From Babylonia areolata (lineage: Eukaryota > Mollusca > Gastropoda > Neogastropoda > Buccinidae), in NCBI RefSeq assembly GCF_041734735.1, contig NC_134903.1, positions 6,092,943 through 6,156,942 on the forward strand: DNA of 64,000 nucleotides, read 5' to 3'. A model generated the notes under the pieces. It made no database searches. It worked only from the letters and a program-made list of their open reading frames with translations, and was not told the DNA's origin. The translations under genes and the position numbers were made by a program. Below are positions 12,325 through 24,129 of this stretch, piece after piece (the first letter of the stretch is position 1; the number at the start of each line of letters is the position of its first letter).

Positions 12325-13230
12325 AGAATCACTATCCCACCCCGAGTGCAAATCGGTTTTTAAAGGTTCAAAGTTAAACCAAGACTATTAAAGAAATGAA
12401 GCTCCTTCAAATACTTTGCGGAAAACGAAGACATCTGGGCTTGGATTTATTATTCTTTAAAACACTACCCATCCTCAAGCGCAAATCAATTTCAAATATT
12501 AAAAGTGTTTGTGGTGAACTTTAACTGGTTCTGATTGTTATGCTGTCAAGGTAGAGGATGGTAATAATTTGCAAGAATATTGTTGCTGTCACTCAAAATG
12601 CACGTGGCTTTCTGTCGTTTTCTAACGTTGAGTTCGCTTAAGCTGTTTTGACTCACATCCACAACCTTGATGCACACATTCACAATCTTAATTGGCATAA
12701 TTTTGTTCTTCAAGGGAACAAAGAACATTATTTTCTTGTATACGGGCTTAAACACTGGCCTTACCAGAATCATTCCCCTCCATTTCAGTGGGGTTAACAT
12801 TGGGGGAGAGGAGTGTATATGGACATAATGATAGAATCACTCCCCACATCTACTGTGCACTAAGAAATGGTGTGGGGGTCGAATGTGGGCGTACGGCCAG
12901 AAATACTCCACTCCTCTTTGAGAACTTAGTATCGGGGTGGGGGTGGGGAGGGAGTGGCAGGCAGGGGAGAGGGGAGGATGGTGGGGGATAAACGGGCAAT
13001 AGGGAAATTACTCACCTCCCTTACTTTGAGCTTTGTAATCAAGAGAAGGGTGTACATGGGCTTAAAAAAACATAATTACTTCTCATTACAGCTTACTAAT
13101 TGGGGAGGGCATGAATCATGCCAGATTCACTAACCACCCACCTGTAAACACGTGTGAAGTGATAATGCAACATGTGTGGGGTAATTTTAGCCTATTCTTT
13201 AACAACTTCCTTGAAGGGGATGGGAGAGTT
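12325..13230. other. Non-coding 3' part of duplicon A
   Basis: No gene seen. Aligns with 27675-28850 in copy B, including the CCACCCC-AG-GCAAAT word, the GGTAGA-GATGGT block and the TGTGGGG-GATTTTAGCCT end block. It contains a G-rich stretch at 12930-12990. Confidence 0.6.
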
Positions 13231-13264
13231 CGGGCACGTGCTTATTCTTAACCACAGGAAGTGA

Positions 13265-15640
13265 TTTCTGAACGGGGATGATTTCCTCATGTTACACCAT
13301 GATGAAACCAACGAGATCATAAAAAACCTTCCACACCGTGTTTGTCTGGTGCAGTGCTAATGCCAGCAATCTACAGGAAACAGAAGAAAGTTCCGGTGCT
13401 CAACCTTGGCACATGGAACGTGAGAACTTTGCTGGATAAGATCAAGGTAGACAGAACTGCACTGGTGAACTAGCCCGCTACAACGTGGACATAGCAGCTC
13501 TCATTGAAACGCACCTGGCAAACAAGAACAAGGTTACCAAACATGGTGGTTGATATACGTTCTTCTTGAGCAGTTGCAGCAGCGCTGAACAACGAGATGC
13601 AAGCGTGGGATTTGCCGTCAAATCTTACCTCGCCTGTAAACTCACTAAACTTCCAGACCACATCAATGACTGCCTGATGACACTTCAGCTCCCACCTTCA
13701 AATTCACTAGTGCCTACACTCCCACCATGACCAACCCAGATGACATTAGAGACAAATTTGATGAAGAACTCGACACCCTCATTTCAGTAGTCCCACGATC
13801 AGAGAAGCTCATTGTTCTCAGCGACTTCAATGACAGAGTAGGAACAGACTACCAAACTGAGGCACTGGCATCTCATAGACATCTCATGATGAAGAAATAC
13901 AGGCACTGCTAGCAGAGAAACGTCAACTGTTTAGAGCACATGAGAACGACAGCACGTCACAAGCTAAGGAAGATACCTTTGCTAACACAAAAAGAAAGGT
14001 GGAGAAGAAATTTTGAGAGATGCAGGACAGCTGGTTCTGCAAGAAGGCAGATCAAATCTATCGCTACGCAAACAGCCACAACACAAAGTGCTTCTACGAT
14101 GTGCTTAAGGCTGTATACGGACCCCAGTCCTCTGGCTCTTCACCCATCCTCAACACAGATAGGACGCAGCTGCTGACAGAAAAGAAGTAGATTCTGGTGT
14201 GATGGGATGATCACTACAACGAAATCCTCAACCGTACTGCCGACATCAAAGTCGAGGCCATTGCTCGCTTTCCTCAGGTAAAGATCAGCGAGGACCTCGA
14301 CACCCTCCCCACAGAAGATGAAGTCAGGAAGGCAGTGAAGCAATTCTCCTGTGGCAAAGCACCATGATCCGATGCAATCACTGCTGAGGTATACAAAGCA
14401 GGAGTCCCTGCCATGATGCAAAAGCTGACTGAACTCTTCCAGTCCATGCGGAACTAGGGACAGATCCTGCAACAGCTGAAAAATGCCAGCATAGTCCACA
14501 TCTATAAGAGGAAAGGCAACCGCCAGTCTTGCGACAACACTGACATCTCTTTCTTGTCGATTGCTCAGAAGATTCTGGCCCGTGTCCTGCTCAGCCACAT
14601 TCTCCAACATCTTGAGCAAGGTCTACTCCCAGAAGGCCGGAACTGCGGATATGATTTTTCTGTGCACCAACTCCAGGAAAAATGCCAAGAGGAACACAAG
14701 GCTTTCGTTACAGTCAGCAGGAAAGGCTTGTGGAATATCATAGAGAAGTTCGGCTGTCCCAGAAAGTTTATCACATTCGTTCGGTAGTTCCACGATGGCA
14801 CAAGTCAAAGTCTTTCTCAGTGACCAATAGCGTCAATCAAGGCTGTGTTCTCGCCACTACTCTGATTAGTATGGCATTCTCTACCTTCCGTGAATACAAA
14901 GGAATCCACGTCAAGTACAGGACTGACTGCAGGTTGTTCAACAACAGGATCGCCAAAGCCAGCACTGCCTTTGGTAGATTCCATGAGAAGTCTGGAGCAG
15001 TGAGGACTCGGCTCTACGACCAAACTAAAAGTCTATGTGCAGTGGTCCTTACTCTCTCCTTTACGCCAACAAGACCTGTACTGTCTATAATTGACACGCC
15101 AAACAGCTCAACCACTTCCACCTGAGCTGTCTCTACAGACTCCTCCATATCAGGTGGCAGGACAAAGTCCCCACACAGAAGTCATGGAACGAGCTGGCCT
15201 CTACAGCGTCTGCACCCTCCTGCAGAAAGATCAAGCCAGGTGGGCTGGACATAATTATGGTCAGAAACCAGACAGCTGACTCCCTAAGCAGCTGCTATAC
15301 GGAAAACTGTGTCAGGGCAAGTGCTCAGTTGGAACACAATAGAAACACTACAAAGCGTCTCTAAAAGACCTGGGCGTTGACATCAACACGTGGGAGATGC
15401 TTGCTCTGGATGGTCCAGCTTGGCGCAGCAAGATCACCACAGGAACACGTGCAGCTGAAGCCAGGCACATCACTGAGGCACAACAAAAGCGTGTTGTGTG
15501 CAAGGCCCGAGCAGCATCCACTGCCACGTCAGCACTCACTCACTTGTGTCCCACATGTGGGCCAGCCTTCAGGGCATGGATTGACCTCACCAGTCACCTC
15601 CAGAACCATAGCCAGAAGAAGCCAGGCAGAAGAAATCAAT
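13265..15640 (+). mobile_element. Degenerate LINE, same family as the 46-50 kb element
   Basis: Pieces of an endonuclease/reverse-transcriptase polyprotein line up in order with the intact-looking element at 46293-50248. They are LNLGTWNVRTLLDK (13402), MTNPDDI and LSDFNDRVGTDY (13727-13850), YGPQSSGSSPIL (14118), the linker to the RT with YKRKGNRQSCDN (14500), QGCVLATTLI (14840) and a final C2H2 zinc finger, CPTCGPAFRAWIDLTSHLQNH (15546-15608). Many stops and frameshifts, and loss of the block after the endonuclease DFN motif, show it is dead. It begins just after the right end of duplicon A. Confidence 0.8.
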
Positions 15641-15644
15641 AGGA

Positions 15645-16100
15645 AGATTCAACGGCCAGGAAGCGGTTCGGCAGCACACGGTGAATTGTATAAGGCAGGT
15701 AAAAGCACAAAGAAGACCCGGCCATCACCTGGAGCCAATGAAGGCCCCAGTTGTAACGTTTCACATTGCCACTGGACTTCTGCAGCCAATAGGGTGAGGT
15801 TACTCAAGCAGGAAATTTGGTGGAAGAGGTTGAAAAGCTTAACTGGCCAGGCAACTTCGAAAAGGATAGTTGGTTTATTCCCGAAGGAAGACAGACACGT
15901 GTTTCCCAATTCTCTAGATTTGTTTTTTTTAACTGAGTGGCATGTCCTCTGCCATCGCTCTACACATCACATCAGCTGGCGCAGATGTTTTGGGACTATT
16001 TCAGTGCCGAAGTAGCCACTATCCGCAACTCTTTGGAACAACAGCCACCTATTTAATGGCACCCCGTTAAGTCATTTTGACACTGTAGCTGAAAACTGTG
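15645..16100. other. Unassigned sequence between two LINE remnants
   Basis: Nothing recognised on either strand. A frame on + (to 16015) only continues the degenerate LINE tail. Confidence 0.35.
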
Positions 16101-16860
16101 TCCGTGAGACTCATCTTAAAATGACTCCAAAGACGTGTGATCTCTGACATTTTGAATACTTCACTGTCCACTGGTATTGTGCCCATTTCTTTGAAAAATG
16201 CTTTGGTTAAGCCATTTCGAAAGAAAGCGTCCCTTGATCCCAACGTCTTGATTGAATATTTGACACCTATTTATTGACTTTTCGTCTGCTTTTAACACTA
16301 TTCAGCCACATGTTATGGCTATGTAGCTTTCAGGGTTTGGTTACAATACGAACTTACTTCTGTGGATTTTCAGCTCCCTTGTGAATGGGTCTCAGTCTGT
16401 CTGCTTGTATCGTGCGATTTCTGACTCACGTACCACACTCACTGGCTCACTTCACTGTTCTGTCCCCTGTTTTGTTCACACTCTACAGAAATCATTGCTC
16501 TTTTACTGAACCTGTCCATGTTATTATATACTCAGATGATACAGCATTGCTCTTCTAGATCTTTCTAATTCTCTGTCTTCTTACTTGAGAATGACAAACT
16601 TACCACCTTGTGCGGAAAATAATTATGCAGACTTAAAATGTTAGGAAGGCAAACAAAATGTTATTGATTTTCGAAGGAACTCAGCCACAGTCCCTGATTT
16701 GTTTACTGGAAGTTTAGTGTGAAAGTTGAACGTGTTAGTGACTTTAAGTATCTGGGTACTATTTTTGATAACAAGCTGACACACCCCACCAATACTGAAG
16801 CAACAACACAAATGTCAGCCAAGATTCTAAATCCTGCAGAAGCTTCGTTCCCTCCATGTG
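16100..16860 (+). mobile_element. Degenerate LINE reverse-transcriptase fragment (CR1/Rex1-like)
   Basis: Successive short frames read LSTGIVPISLKNALVKPF (16155-16215), FIDFSSAFNTIQPHVM-like palm motif (about 16275), SPVLFTLYRN (16465), IIYSDDTALL (16523, the YSDD catalytic box) and VSDFKYLGTIFDNKL (16735). All motifs are in LINE order on the + strand. Several stops and frameshifts separate them. The clade is inferred from motif style only. Confidence 0.65.
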
Positions 16861-16869
16861 AAGAAAGCC

Positions 16870-17160
16870 GTTCTATGTTGGTTTTTTTGTTTGTTTGTTG
16901 TTGTTTTGTTGTTGTTGTTGTTGGGGGTTTTTTGTTGTTTTTTTGGGGGGAGGGGGAGGGGCAGGGGTGGGGGGTGGGGGGGTTCGTTAATACAGATGTT
17001 TCATTAAATCTGTTCTTACCTGTGGTCTTGCTTCTGGCACGGAATATGTGCGTGAAGAGTAAAAGTGTTCTTGACAGTCTAGTAAAAATGAATGTGTGTG
17101 TGTTTGGGGGAGAGGGGGGAGGGGAGAGTGGTGATGGGTTAGAGACAAAAAAAATCATCT
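16870..17160. repeat. Low-complexity GTT and G-rich stretch
   Basis: GTT repeats (16880-16935) run into GGGGGAGGGG-type sequence, with a second G-rich patch at 17106-17130. Open frames on both strands here reflect base composition. Confidence 0.7.
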
Positions 17161-17978
17161 GAGAGAGCTGTATAAATGTGTGTTGGGCAAAGCGAGAAGG
17201 ATTTTACTGGACACTACCCATGCTCTCGCGAAACAACATGTTCCACTGTCATAACAAAATCCAGCGTTATACAAAGGTTCATCGAGCTGAAGAACTGAAG
17301 TGTGTTGACGCTTGACGAAATGTGTGGGTCTACGTGCACTATAATTTCCCATGTCACAGACTATCATTCCATGAAACATATGTACCATACCAGATCACAC
17401 ATACATTTATATGTATGTGCATGCATGTGTGTGTGTGTGTGTGTGTGTGTCTGTGTCTGTGTCTGTGTCTGTGTCTGTGTCTGTCTGTATGTGTGTGTGA
17501 CGTCATCTTATTGCCATACCCAATCCATGTATTTGTTTTGTGATAGTTTCAAATAGAATACTCACACACAAAGAAGCAAAAACAAACACACAGACATGGC
17601 ATGAATCATTTCCTCAGCGCAAATTCATCTTGCTGCACATTAAGGTGTGGTCTGAGTCAGCTCTCTGGAAGCTGCGTGTGAACTTGACACTGGGTAGGCT
17701 GGAGCACCCAGTGAGAATCAGGTCGAGCTTGTGTTAGTGCCTGGATCGTGGTTGTCTCCTTCACAGTCTATGTTGAAACTTCGTATTGAAAATTTCTGGT
17801 AAGGGAATCCACCAGATGGGTCCAGGGAACGTGGAGTGGGATATGCGATTAGAAACAACGTGCTGGGATCTATCATCCCACCTATAAAGTGAACCAATGT
17901 ATCTTGTCTCTCCAGCTCCACACCTCAGTGTGACTCGTCAGTCGATTCAATGTTTAGGCACCAACACTGACTTCCTCA
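17160..17978. other. Unassigned spacer with a TG/TCTG microsatellite (17427-17502)
   Basis: No gene or recognised repeat other than the microsatellite. Ends at an assembly gap. Confidence 0.4.
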
Positions 17979-18078
17979 NNNNNNNNNNNNNNNNNNNNNN
18001 NNNNNNNNNNNNNNNNNNNNNNNNNNNNNNNNNNNNNNNNNNNNNNNNNNNNNNNNNNNNNNNNNNNNNNNNNNNNNN
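17979..18078. other. Assembly gap (100 N)
   Basis: Exactly 100 N, the convention for a gap of unknown size. Confidence 0.98.
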
Positions 18079-18235
18079 CTACTGCGCCACGCCGGATGTT
18101 CCAGGGCAAGTGTCTCCTACGTGTTGATGTCGATGCCCAGGTCTTTGAAGGATGCTTTTAGGCAGTTTTTGTAGCGTTCCTTTTGCCCTCCAACTGAACG
18201 CTTGCCCTGACACAGTTCTCCATAAACAAAGTGAG
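18079..18235 (-). mobile_element. LINE 3' fragment, same family as 46-50 kb element
   Basis: On the minus strand this reads YGELCQGKRSVGGQKERY, then LKASFKDLGIDINT. This matches the post-RT region of the larger element (YGELQQGKRSHGGQKKRF, then LKAFDINPDSW). It is cut at its 3' end by the gap. Confidence 0.75.
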
Positions 18236-18261
18236 TCTACGTTTTAACCTGGTGTTCGGTT

Positions 18262-18626
18262 GTGTGTGTGTCAAGTCAAAATGATCTTTATTGAGGGTAA
18301 AAGAATAAGCTTATACAGCTTTTTTACGTTCTGCCCTCATAAAAAAAGAGAAGAAAAGATTTTTTTTAAATTTTTTTTTATTAAAAAAAGGAAGAAATGG
18401 GGTAAGTGGGGGTCTGGAAAGGATAATATGGAAATAAACAATTACAAGAAACACACAAAAATTCTACCGAGAACAACAACAACAACAACAGAAATAATAC
18501 AAGCGTAAATAGCAATAAATTTACATATGATACTGACACGATTACAACATGCAATGCGACATTCTTACATCATTAACTTAATTCAAGAAGAAAAGAGAGA
18601 GAGGAAAAACGAGAGAGAGAAAGATG

Positions 18627-18710
<84 letters not shown>

Positions 18711-19880
18711 ACAGACAGACGGATAAAGGTAACAGTCGAGAGATGGAAAAGAGAGACAGAGAGTCAGAAGAACAGAGAAAGTTTAAGGTAAGAAAAATAG
18801 ACAGACAAATATATAGACAGCAGATACAATGATAGTCATATCGAAGCATCAAGGGATCATATTTTTTCCATCAAATATTTCTTAAGTGCTTTTTTGAATG
18901 GTTGCTTTAGACGACATGACTTTAAAGAGGGAGGTAAACCATTCCATATCGTTCCCCCAGAATATATTAAATTTGATTTATATAAATTGTTTCGGGGTCG
19001 TGGAAAAGATAGTTTGTGAGTGTGTCTATTTTCATTAGTAATAAAATTCTGGGTTATTTTCTTTGGTGCCGTTCCATTCGCTATACTGTGCATAGACATA
19101 CATTTGTTAAGTAACAGTCCACGTTTGAGCGGAAGAATGTCTAAAATATTTTAGTCATTATCTGTCAAAGTATTAGATTTTAGTTTTATCAGTTTTGGAG
19201 CTCTTTTGTGCAAGCGACTGGTGTGTTTGAGGTTAGTTTCGCTGGCATTATTCCACAACGTGGATGCATGGTTTATGAGAGATAGAATGTGTGCGTGAAA
19301 AAATAGCTTCCTAGAATGAAGATTGAGAAAATGTTTAACCTTGCTAAGCTGGTATATTCTTTTGGAAATTCTTTTTCCTAGATCAGCAATATGATCAGAC
19401 CATGATAGGTCATTGTCTATTATGGCCCCTAATACTTTGTGTGTTGTAACTTCTTCAATTGTTTTCCCGTGGATGTATAAAGGTGTAAAGGAGATATGCA
19501 TTTTTTGTCGCTTCTGTCGTGTCGTCACATACATACATTTAGTTTTGCCTGTATTTAGAGACATGTGGCTCAACTCAGTCCATTTGTCCAAACTATCTAT
19601 ATTGTTCTGAAGCTAATTTACAAGTTCAGTTGGATTATCACTATTTGACTGAAGTGAGATGTCGTCCGCGAACATTTCGTATGTGCACTGTATATGTAAT
19701 GGCAAGTCATTTATATATATATAGAAAATAAAAGTGGTCCAAGCACTGATCCTTGTGGTACACTAAATTTTACAGGCAGTAAATCAGACCTGCTAGAACT
19801 GATTTCAACCAACTGATGACGGTCACTGAGAAAGGAGATAAAAAAAAAAATTTAAAGCATCATTTGACAAATTGTAATGT
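18262..19880 (-). mobile_element. LINE (Jockey/CR1-like), 3' half, minus strand
   Basis: Reading the minus strand from 19880 down, I see [30 protein letters not shown] (about 19760-19700), MFADDISLQS (19670, FADD catalytic box), LNTGKTKCMYV, VLGAIIDNDLSW and a C-terminal tail ending KALKKYLMEKI near 18860. A 3' untranslated region with an internal CA/TA/GA microsatellite (18590-18710) ends at AATAAAGATCATTTTGACTTGAC next to a TG run. One frameshift lies in the A/T run near 19840 and stop codons break the rest, so it is inactive and 5'-truncated. Confidence 0.8.
18600..18712. repeat. Compound microsatellite (CA)n(TA)n(GA)n
   Basis: Adjacent CA, TA and GA runs in the LINE 3' UTR. Confidence 0.9.
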
Positions 19881-19903
19881 GTGAGTTTTCTAACAAGAAG
19901 AGA

Positions 19904-19904
<1 letters not shown>

Positions 19905-19946
<42 letters not shown>

Positions 19947-19947
19947 T
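19905..19947. repeat. (TG)n microsatellite
   Basis: TG run at the upstream boundary of the minus-strand LINE. Confidence 0.9.
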
Positions 19948-19949
19948 GT

Positions 19950-20585
19950 GCCTGTGTGTCTCTGGAAATACTTTGTCTGCCAATACCAAATTTGGCTTAA
20001 ACATAGTATGAAAAAATATCTTCAGAGTCACACCAGTAACAGGTTGTCAGTCTCCCGAATTAAGTCATATTTCCGAATCATTAACGGTTTATTTCGTTGG
20101 GATTCGTTCTGAAATCCGAAAATTCTAAAAACCGTTTCCCACTGATTTAGGCCTACTAGAAGGTAGGTTGTGTTCGAAGACGACATGACCTCGTTTTTCT
20201 TATTCACAATTAAAAGGAAAGAAACATAAATTCTGGACAGAACACATACAGAGTTACAAACTACACCATTGACGTGTTTACTGCAAAAACATATTCTAAA
20301 GTGGACACTGAATTAACTGGAATGAACACAAAAGAAAAAAATGAAATGATCGTTTCTTTCAGCCTGTTGCATGTGGACTGGTTCGTGCAGATCTAGAGAT
20401 CTACCATGTATTATTGTGTGCTTGAAGCGATGGCAACGTCTCCTTTACTCCCGAAATAAAAGAATAATCGAGATATGATAAAACACACAAAAAACATGAT
20501 TTAAACAGCGTTATTACGTCCACTACAATCACAACTATTTTTCACGGTAAGAAGAAAACGTCAATTAAATTTATTCAAATCACGT
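19950..20585. other. Unassigned spacer
   Basis: No gene or recognised repeat. Confidence 0.4.
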
Positions 20586-20587
20586 CA

Positions 20588-20700
20588 GATGCGCCACTGG
20601 GGATTAGTCTGCTGGCTTCCGAACTGAACATGTATGGTTCGATCCCGTTTGCATGCCTTTTCTCTCTACTTTTTTTTTTTTTTTTTCTTTTTTTTCTCCC
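20588..20700 (+). repeat. tRNA-derived SINE remnant
   Basis: A TAGTCTGCTGG-like A box (20606) and a GGTTCGATCCC B box (about 20636) are spaced as in a tRNA promoter and followed by a T/C-rich tail. The flanking arms do not fold into a full cloverleaf, so I call it a SINE scrap, not a tRNA gene. Low certainty. Confidence 0.4.
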
Positions 20701-20744
20701 AGGTTTATTTTATATATTATATTTAATACACAGCACTTTTCACC

Positions 20745-20745
<1 letters not shown>

Positions 20746-20794
<49 letters not shown>
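20746..20794. repeat. (AT)n microsatellite
   Basis: Pure AT run, followed by GTT repeats. Confidence 0.9.
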
Positions 20795-20796
<2 letters not shown>

Positions 20797-20829
20797 ATCT
20801 TTGTTTTGTTGTTGTTGTTTTTTTCTCCT

Positions 20830-21250
20830 CGTGTTCTTTAACTGAATAAACCACTAAGCACAAGTGAGTCTTGAAGGCTTTGCTTCTTGTTCAAAGGTAA
20901 AATCGACTGTGTATGTAACAAATTTTGCGAATTCCAGGCTGAATGATTTGCAGAGGAGAGAAACGTTGTCCGTAGGATGTTGTTTTGACACGCGGAAATA
21001 AATCATCAGTGTCGAGAGAAAGAAGTATGTCAGCGTCAGTTAGTGACTCTTTTGTGAACGGTATGCAGACAGAGTAATTTATGACTCAATGTTCATGTGG
21101 AGGGATAAGGCTTTGTTGAAACGCAGTTTTCTGTTATTTTAGTTCATTTCGTTTTTATTTTTCTGTATTCTTGGTTGGAATTAAGAATTCAAAACAGGTC
21201 AATGCCTTCTTGATATAGATCGTTTTGGGTCAAGCATAGAATTCTGACAA
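20830..21250. other. Unassigned spacer
   Basis: Nothing recognised. Confidence 0.4.
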
Positions 21251-21254
21251 AGAA

Positions 21255-21388
21255 TCAAAGGCAACCCACGAAAACGGTGTATGGCTGCCTACATGGTGGG
21301 GTTAAAACGGTCATACACGTATAGACCCAATCGTGTACATGCGAGTGAACGTGGGAGTTACAGCCCACAAACGGAGAAGAAGAAGTAG
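21255..21388 (+). repeat. SINE 3' fragment (same family as 57456-57896)
   Basis: Shares the blocks ACGGTGTATGGCTGCCTACA, GGTCATACACGTA, GTGAACGTGGGAGTTACAGC and the closing AGAAGAAGAAG with the fuller copies at 30530 and 57456. The tRNA-like head is missing. Confidence 0.8.
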
Positions 21389-22152
21389 GCAGACTGTTAT
21401 CTCCTGCACCGCGTCAGAAGAACCTGGGTGTGAGTGTGCATATGTGATTCGGGATAAGTGGCAATGGGTAATGTCACTGACATGGTATGCATGCTGAGTG
21501 CTCTCAAGTCAACCTGTGAATTGCACTACATTCACAACATCACACCGCAGCAGGTCAGACGTGATACACCTTTGTTATTTTCGCCAGAGCAAGATGTCTT
21601 AATGAAATAAAAATAAGATTGTTACGACACGGTAGAATCAGTGAGGACACTTCTTTCTCATGCCAGTCAGGACAGTCTTCGTATTGTATACCTGCACTGT
21701 GTTGTTACCTGACTGGTTCTTTTTATATACAGTGAACTGAAGAAACACGCCACTGTGCACACTGTTAACTTTGTTCCTGTTCACTGTCACCACGTGCGTT
21801 ACAATGCGAAAGAAGCTAGTTCAACAGAGAACATGTTCAACAGTAGGCCTATTAATTTTTATGACGGCTTTTCATTGATTGTGATATCAATACGGAAACA
21901 AAACATTCAGGCAAGCTGATGCATAAATTACAGTGTGCATGACTATGTCTCTCTTTTTCCTTTTTGCAACATTATTCATTGCACTATTTGGTCATAAATT
22001 AGAACCTTCGTTTTAGCTGTCAGTTATGAAATGCGCATTTGTTTTAAGTGTGTCATGTGACAGCAAGCATTAAATCTTTCAGGAAACAGACGGACATTGT
22101 GTGACTGTGTTCTTGCTAGCTCGCGTGTATGTGTTCGTTCTTTAAAGTCTTT

Positions 22153-22191
22153 TGTGTGTGTGTGTGTGTGTTGTGTGTGTGTGTTTGTGTT

Positions 22192-22242
<51 letters not shown>

Positions 22243-22243
22243 T
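22153..22243. repeat. (TG)n microsatellite of duplicon B
   Basis: TG run with TTTG interruptions at the position equivalent to 5031-5074. Confidence 0.9.
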
Positions 22244-23251
22244 CGTGCTTGGGTGTTTTTACATGCCTATGTGCTTATATTCCTGTGATATTGTTTGTCT
22301 GAGAGTGTACATGTGTGCGTGTCCTCAGACACACGTGCAAGAGTGTATCTGTTGATGAAGAAGATACAGAATCTTTAAGAAATCTAACTGGGCCATTTGA
22401 ACGCTTTCTCTAATTGTATGCCCAACATGACTGCAGTTTCGTCCTTTGTGAACTCGTGAGATACCTCGGCAGTGGCAATGAAATATGTCCCATAGTAAGC
22501 GATCCAGAGAAACAAATTCTGATAAGTGGTGTATTTTCTAAATCGCAAACCCGTGACTTCCCAAGGCTGCCAACGAAGCATGATACAAAACGTAGGAGTA
22601 AAACAAGGAGGTGAAATACAAAGTTTAAAAGGAAAGGTATTGGCAGCTCATATATACATAATGAATAATTGATCTTTGTACCATATGCCCGGGCATCCAG
22701 ACGAACACAAGTGATATCGAAATGTTTGTACAGCATGACTGGTCAGCTCAGCAGTCTCATAACCCAAATATTGTCAGGTAAACAAGCGCTGACACAGGGA
22801 AAGTATTGTTTATCCTACAGTAGCTTTTACTCGTACCTACCAGGATCACTAATTGCCTAAATTATAAAATAACAGCGTCTATATCAAAACTATTTTGCGA
22901 AGATGCATCAATAGATTTTAATCGTATCTGCCACTACACTTTGTTGTTTAAAGTCACCACTATTTGAATAACAATTTCCAATTGGAATCAATAAATGTAC
23001 ACTTCAAGGTATTACGATACAATTAAACACACTATATGTTTGTAATTGCTTTTTGCAAAGGAATATCCGTGATTTTTCTACCTATTTTATACAGCAATAA
23101 GGGTTATTATTTTGTTATGTAGAATAACCACAATGCACCACTGTTCCTTTTTGTCAGCATATAACGACTTTTTGTGAGTTGCATAAACCCTCCCGCTGTA
23201 CATTACAAAATGAACAGACCAGTCCACATTACTGACAGTCTTGTTTAGTCA

Positions 23252-23303
23252 ATGATCGCTATGTCATTTCTACTTTTCCATATCTTTCTTTCCTCGGAGA
23301 CCA
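23252..23303 (+). CDS. Candidate signal-peptide exon for receptor copy 2 (speculative)
   Basis: ATG at 23252 opens MIAMSFLLFHIFLSSE, a short hydrophobic stretch with a small-residue end that resembles a signal peptide. It lies 830 bases upstream of the receptor's main exon, which itself lacks a signal sequence. The following bases (to about 23430) are partly conserved in duplicon A (7690-7790), but the ATG segment lies in the ~190 bases missing from A. I see no convincing splice donor, so this is only a candidate. Confidence 0.25.
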
Positions 23304-24129
23304 ATGGAAATTACAAGGAACGCATTACTGTTGTCACCATTTCTCACTGGATTTTTCAGTTCATTCTGGAAGCCGACTCCCAGGCCCAGAGATATACTAT
23401 TTGCTTGAATCCGAGAGCACACGAGGTGCCACTTCAGTGCCATATTAGCACGATGTGCCTCTTTGCTGTGTTCTGGAGGCAGTCTTTCGGTGTTCGGGGA
23501 ATCACTTAATCTTATATCTCAAGGATTTCCCTGTGAGCACGGAAGATTGTTCCAAAGGGATTTTCTTTGTCATGGGTAACACAGCTGTACCTGTTACTAA
23601 TGCTGTCTATGCGAACCCAATTGGTTTTGCGCTCCTCATTTTGTTTTGAGTTCTGCTCCAGGTTGACAATGTATAGTAAACGATATAAACAAAGAGAGTT
23701 TGTATTATACTTCCTGTTTGCCTAAACATATACTTAACTTAACTGTCGTCGTGGTTCACATGGGGCATGCTTCATTAGCCACGGAATGGCTATACACCGC
23801 TTAATGTTGGGAATTCGGTTCACTGGCTGAGCAGACGACGGGCTTAGCAGAAGAGTCTTAACACTGACCTAGTTTCCATCAGCTTGCTATGTACATTTTA
23901 CCAAACAGGGAGTATTGTACAAACTCCTCTTACTTCATTAATACCCATTACATTTGACAAATCATTTGAAAGCCAGTCTCCCAGAAGTTTGAATTTACCA
24001 AAACTGCATTCAATATTTTTATGATATCGTACATTTTTTGACTGGCTATTATTTTGATTGATGTTTCACTTATGCATCAATAGAATGGGTGGTTCTTTTC
24101 ATTTGAAATATTGCCAATTACATTCAAAG

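Larger units (their letters stand above)
4567..13230. repeat. Segmental duplication, copy A
   Basis: The stretch aligns by eye, in the same order and orientation, with 21657-28850. Anchor matches are 4570-4740 with 21660-21830, the TG tract at 5031 with 22153, 5535-5642 with 22772-22880, 7113-7200 with 22885-22960, 7690-7790 with 23318-23430, the receptor exon, and 12336-13215 with 27684-28845. Coding parts differ by scattered substitutions, and flanks differ by more substitutions and indels. Copy A carries an extra LINE (5642-7113) that copy B lacks. Copy B carries about 190 bases near 23130-23310 that copy A lacks. Confidence 0.85.
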